Assembly (NCBI GenBank): GCA_009760855.2
Contig: WPIO01000068.1
Span: 959,001-1,023,000, forward strand
Direction: 5' to 3'
Source of the DNA: Cristatella mucedo
Lineage: Eukaryota > Bryozoa > Phylactolaemata > Cristatellidae
DNA: 64,000 nt
In this document: positions 60,763 to 64,000 of the stretch, in pieces
Layout of the letters: every line of letters begins with the position of its first letter
How positions within the stretch are numbered: position 1 is the first letter of the stretch
Made by a program: the position numbers and the translations under genes
The notes under the pieces: generated by a model
Told to the model about the DNA's origin: nothing
What the model saw: the letters and a program-made list of their open reading frames with translations, nothing else
Database searches by the model: none

Positions 60763-61125
60763 GCGATGGCGATTGCAACCCCCTTGTCTAAGCCGGAAGT
60801 GAGTTGGGGAGTGCTGGCGATTTCAACTACCTTGTCTAAGCCAGCAGTGACTGCAGGAACGCTGCCGATTGCAACCCCCATGTCCAAGCCGGAAGTGAGT
60901 GCAGGCGCAATGGCGATTGCAGCCCTATTTTCTAAGCCGGAAGTGAGTGCACGGGCACTGGTGATTGCATTCCACTTGCCTTAGCCGGAAGTAAGTGCAG
61001 GAGTATTGGCGATTGCAACGCCCTTGTCTAAGCTGTAAGCAATTGAAGGAGCGCTGGCAATTGCAGCCCCTATCTAAGCCGGAAGTGGGTGAAGCAGTGC
61101 TAGTGATTGCAGCCCCCTACGACGG
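60763..61125. repeat. 48-bp tandem repeat, about 7.5 units
   Basis: Six consecutive units are exactly 48 bp (60763-61050), the seventh is 46 bp, and a partial eighth follows. The shared core is TCTAAGCCGGAAGTGAGTGC. The first four and a half units stay open on the + strand and encode a 16-residue unit like LAIATPLSKPEVSAGA. The reverse strand is also open. No known protein family is recognised. Confidence 0.92.
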
Positions 61126-61234
61126 CTATGTCGTAAAGGTGGAGGCGTCGGTTAGCCGTTTGCTCGGTTTGTTCCTTGCATAGTTCGTCGGCAAAACTTG
61201 CTCACCCGGAAAAAAACGGCTGGCTATCGATCAC

Positions 61235-61315
61235 ACAACAGCAAATGTCAAGTGCCTAGAGAGAGAGATTGATTTCTCCGAGGGCGCTATATCAAGGGTA
61301 TTATTATTATTACAC
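61235..61315 (+). mobile_element. LINE-A extreme 3' end
   Basis: AAGTGCCTAGAGAGAGAGAT, then GAGGGCGCTATATCAAGGG and (TTA)n. Confidence 0.8.
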
Positions 61316-61399
61316 ATATATAATCTACGTGATAAAATTCACGCACGCAGCGAAATGCATCTTCTGGAAGCAAGCAATATATTGATGTAATGTCAATCA

Positions 61400-63160
61400 C
61401 ATATAATATTATGATAATAATAATAACACACTTGATAAAGCGCCCTCAGAAAACTCAATCTCATTCTAGGCGCCTTACATTTTTTGCTGCCAAGAAAAGC
61501 GATCGAATGGTTAATGGTAGAATGCTAAATAAACAACAAGAATAGCATTGCTATGGGTGACATTCACAGGGTCAGCATGCAAGTGTGGTTAGTGGCAGCA
61601 TGCACACTGTCAGCACACATAAGCACATAAAGGTCGAATCACAGGGACCCACTAAATGCTGTGCTAAATAGGTACGTTTTTAATTTATTTTCGAATGTGG
61701 TCAAGTCACGGGTCGTCTTGACGCAAGTCGGGAGTCAGTTCAGGCTTTGGGAGCATACGAACTAAAGGCACGGTCTCCAAAGGATTTGAGATTTGTACGA
61801 GGTCTTGGTAAATAGTTGGATTCCAAACGCGGGTTGTACGATTCTTCGCCTGATGGGGGAGTCGTTCTAATAGGTAGACTGGAGCCAAATAATGAAGGGA
61901 CCAAAAGGAAGTGATAAAAACATTGAAGTCAATGCGCTGCTTGATTGGGAGTCAGTGCAGGTCGTCGAGAAGTGGTATGATGTGGCAATTGTGGCACTTA
62001 CGACATATGAGCCCAGCAGCAGAGTTTGCACCAACTATAAGCGCCTGATTTCGCAGGCCGGTAGACCAGCAGTCAGTGAGTTACAGAAGTCAAGATGGGA
62101 TGTCACAAATGTATGGACCAATTTAGATGTGTTATCCCTGTCTAAACAAGCCAGAATTTATTTTAGCAATGTTATGTAGCTGAAAGTAGGCAGACTTGAC
62201 TGTGGAGCCGGTGTGGTCGTCTAATAAAAGGTCACTTTGGAACAGGACACCTAGATTTCGGACAGATTCAACAAGAGATATCCTGGTGGAGTCAATTTTG
62301 AGCGTCAGGTTTTCCAATTTCCCAGTCACACTTGGTTTGCTTGTTACTAGGCAGCTAGTTTTGTCGTCATTCAATTTAAGAAAGTTTGCTGTCATCAGTA
62401 TGCGGATGTCATCAATACATGCAGCCAGGGTGTGTAGATAATTCGATGTGCTGGAGGGCTGGCAGGGATCAAAGCAAGGGTTCAAATGAGTGTCACCTGC
62501 ATGAAGTGAAGGCCTGTATTGTGCCTGGCAATCACATCGGCAAGAGGGAGAGTATAGACTGTGAAAAGTAGCAGACCAAGCGCCGAGCCCTGAGGTACCC
62601 GGCACTTAGGTGATTTATCGGACGATCTCTTGTAAGTTCACATAAATACTCTGGGGTCTCCCTCCCACTGAGATAGGACATGAACCATTGCAGTGCAGTG
62701 CCAGTGATTCCCAGACCAGATTCAAAACGCCCAAGAAGGACTTTGTGATCAATAGTATCAAATGCTACCGAAAGTTCTTCAAAACAAGCAGACAGACTTT
62801 ACCCAAGTCTAGGCTTTCTCAAGCTTGCGCTTAGTAGACCTAGCTAGTTTCCTATCTGTGGTAGACCATAGTCGGTCTGGGCAAGGGCGGGCGCACGTTA
62901 TGCTTAGTCAGCGGTGCGAATTCGTTAAGCACGTCTGCAAGTGTCACGTGGTAGCATTCCACTAGTGATAGCAGGTCGAACGGAGGCTTAAGCAGCAAGG
63001 GCGGAGAAGACATGTCTGCTCTGACTGCATCGATCGTTCTTGAGGTTTCGAGATTCACAGGTGATTTTTGGATGCGGAGAAAGGCTCGCGATAGATTGAA
63101 CGAGATAAGCAAATGATCAAATGAGATGAGCAGGATTCGCTAATAATCGGGGACGACTAC
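61400..63160 (-). mobile_element. LINE-A, longest 3' part in the window
   Basis: Reading the reverse strand from about 63110: LSLVECYHVTLADVLNEFAP, then FLKLNDDKTSCLV and VRNLGVLFQSDLLLDDH (reverse transcriptase), then SNPLETVPLVRM and the 3' UTR with GCGCCTAGAATGAGATTGAG, ending in (TTA)n at 61400. Frames are broken. The 5' part, including the endonuclease, is absent. Confidence 0.85.
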
Positions 63161-63289
63161 GCATCCGTGCTGAGATTGCAAATGCTTTTATCAATCATCA
63201 GTTGAAATTGCTTCCTTGCCAGGACATTTAGACTGCCTAGGAAGATATTTAGTTTTCTTTGGTCATCACCCTTTTGTATTACCAGTAAT

Positions 63290-63480
63290 AATAGTAATTA
63301 ATTTTTATATCCCCCTCAGAGAACTGAATCTCTCAAGGCACTTTACAGATGCTGCATATAAATCATTACCAAATGTTTGGTGGTAACATCCGCAAGCAGC
63401 AGGCATAGTGAATGAAGCAGGTACATTACAGCATCTATGACATTACTAGTATTAGAGCAACTGTAGACGCCTGCGGTGAC
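63290..63480 (-). mobile_element. LINE-A 3' fragment
   Basis: Reverse strand: GTGCCTTGAGAGATTCAG, then CTGAGGGGGATATAAAAA and a TTA-like tail. Confidence 0.55.
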
Positions 63481-63769
63481 TGCTAAAAAAGCTTACGCAA
63501 ATTTGGGGACATTGAGCGAAAATAAAGACGCACAGGAACTTTCAATAACTACCCAAATAAATCTTAACAATTTCTTCTAACTCCGCGGAGTTGTCCGTGT
63601 TGGCCATGTTACGAAACTGGATCAAGAATCTTTTTGGCTTTTCCTTTTACCGGTTAAATGCGTGTACTGTGGCGTCTTAGAAATGAAGGCCTAGTGGAAA
63701 TTAAATTTTGCACTAACCAAAATCTTCAATGCACATTCTGCAGACTATTCTGAAGCTCGTTTACTCACC

Positions 63770-63870
63770 ATTCAATTGCATTTCCCTTTGCAGCAAATGT
63801 AAAGCGCCTAGAGAGAGATTGAATTCTCTGAGGGCGCTTTATCAAGTGCATTATTATTATTATTATTATT
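63770..63870 (+). mobile_element. LINE-A extreme 3' end (clean copy)
   Basis: GCGCCTAGAGAGAGATTGAA, then TCTGAGGGCGCTTTATCAAG and (ATT)n. A useful reference for the family's 3' end. Confidence 0.85.
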
Positions 63871-64000
63871 CTCAGTTTTGTTTTAATGTTAATCTCTTGA
63901 GCTCAAGAGCTTCGCTTCAGGGATTTTTCATGGCAAATCATCGTGCTATTACGATGAAATTTTTCTCAGGACAGTTTCATGGCTTTCGCATGTAACATCA

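Overview
The window is animal nuclear DNA. It shows spliced genes with GT..AG introns, tRNA-derived SINEs, L2/CR1-like LINE 3' ends, Tc1, MULE and hAT transposon remains, and very long (GA)n, (TA)n and (CA)n arrays. The three recognisable genes, all on the + strand, are invertebrate-like. The Fos basic region resembles protostome, and specifically lophotrochozoan, Fos. I cannot name the species. A mollusc, annelid or flatworm-type animal with a large, repeat-rich, moderately GC-rich genome fits best, and this is inference.

Layout. (1) 1-6605 is the 3' end of an ADAM10/Kuzbanian metalloprotease gene: two cysteine-rich/stalk exons, a transmembrane plus cytoplasmic exon, and a short terminal exon ending in a PPPY-containing tail. 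The protease, disintegrin and prodomain exons must lie upstream of the window or were not recognised. (2) 6606-14906 is intergenic and mostly retrotransposon debris. (3) 14907-37920 is a complete RRP15 ribosome-biogenesis gene. Its six exons join in phase to give 309 residues, and its introns hold a 2.16-kb MULE transposon with terminal inverted repeats and an 8-bp target-site duplication, a decayed Tc1-like transposase, and many LINE and SINE pieces. (4) 39602-51216 is a short Fos-family bZIP gene of 212 residues. Its bZIP core is split at the same places as vertebrate c-Fos as I remember it, including a 108-nt basic-region exon. (5) 51217-64000 holds a 184-bp hAT element with a perfect 8-bp target duplication and strong resemblance to SPIN/URR1-type elements, LINE fragments, giant GA arrays, a CpG-rich block that may be the promoter and first exon of a fourth gene, a 48-bp in-frame tandem repeat, and an inverted duplicated segment.

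The genes do not form a pathway: ADAM10 is a cell-surface sheddase, RRP15 is nucleolar and FOS is a nuclear transcription factor. The repeats do form a working picture. One SINE family ends in sequence like the 3' end of the resident L2-like LINE, which suggests a SINE/LINE partnership. A second, tRNA-like SINE family is present in at least eleven copies. The most striking single item is the SPIN-like hAT element at 52824-53007, because that family is known for horizontal transfer between tetrapods and invertebrates, including parasites and their hosts.
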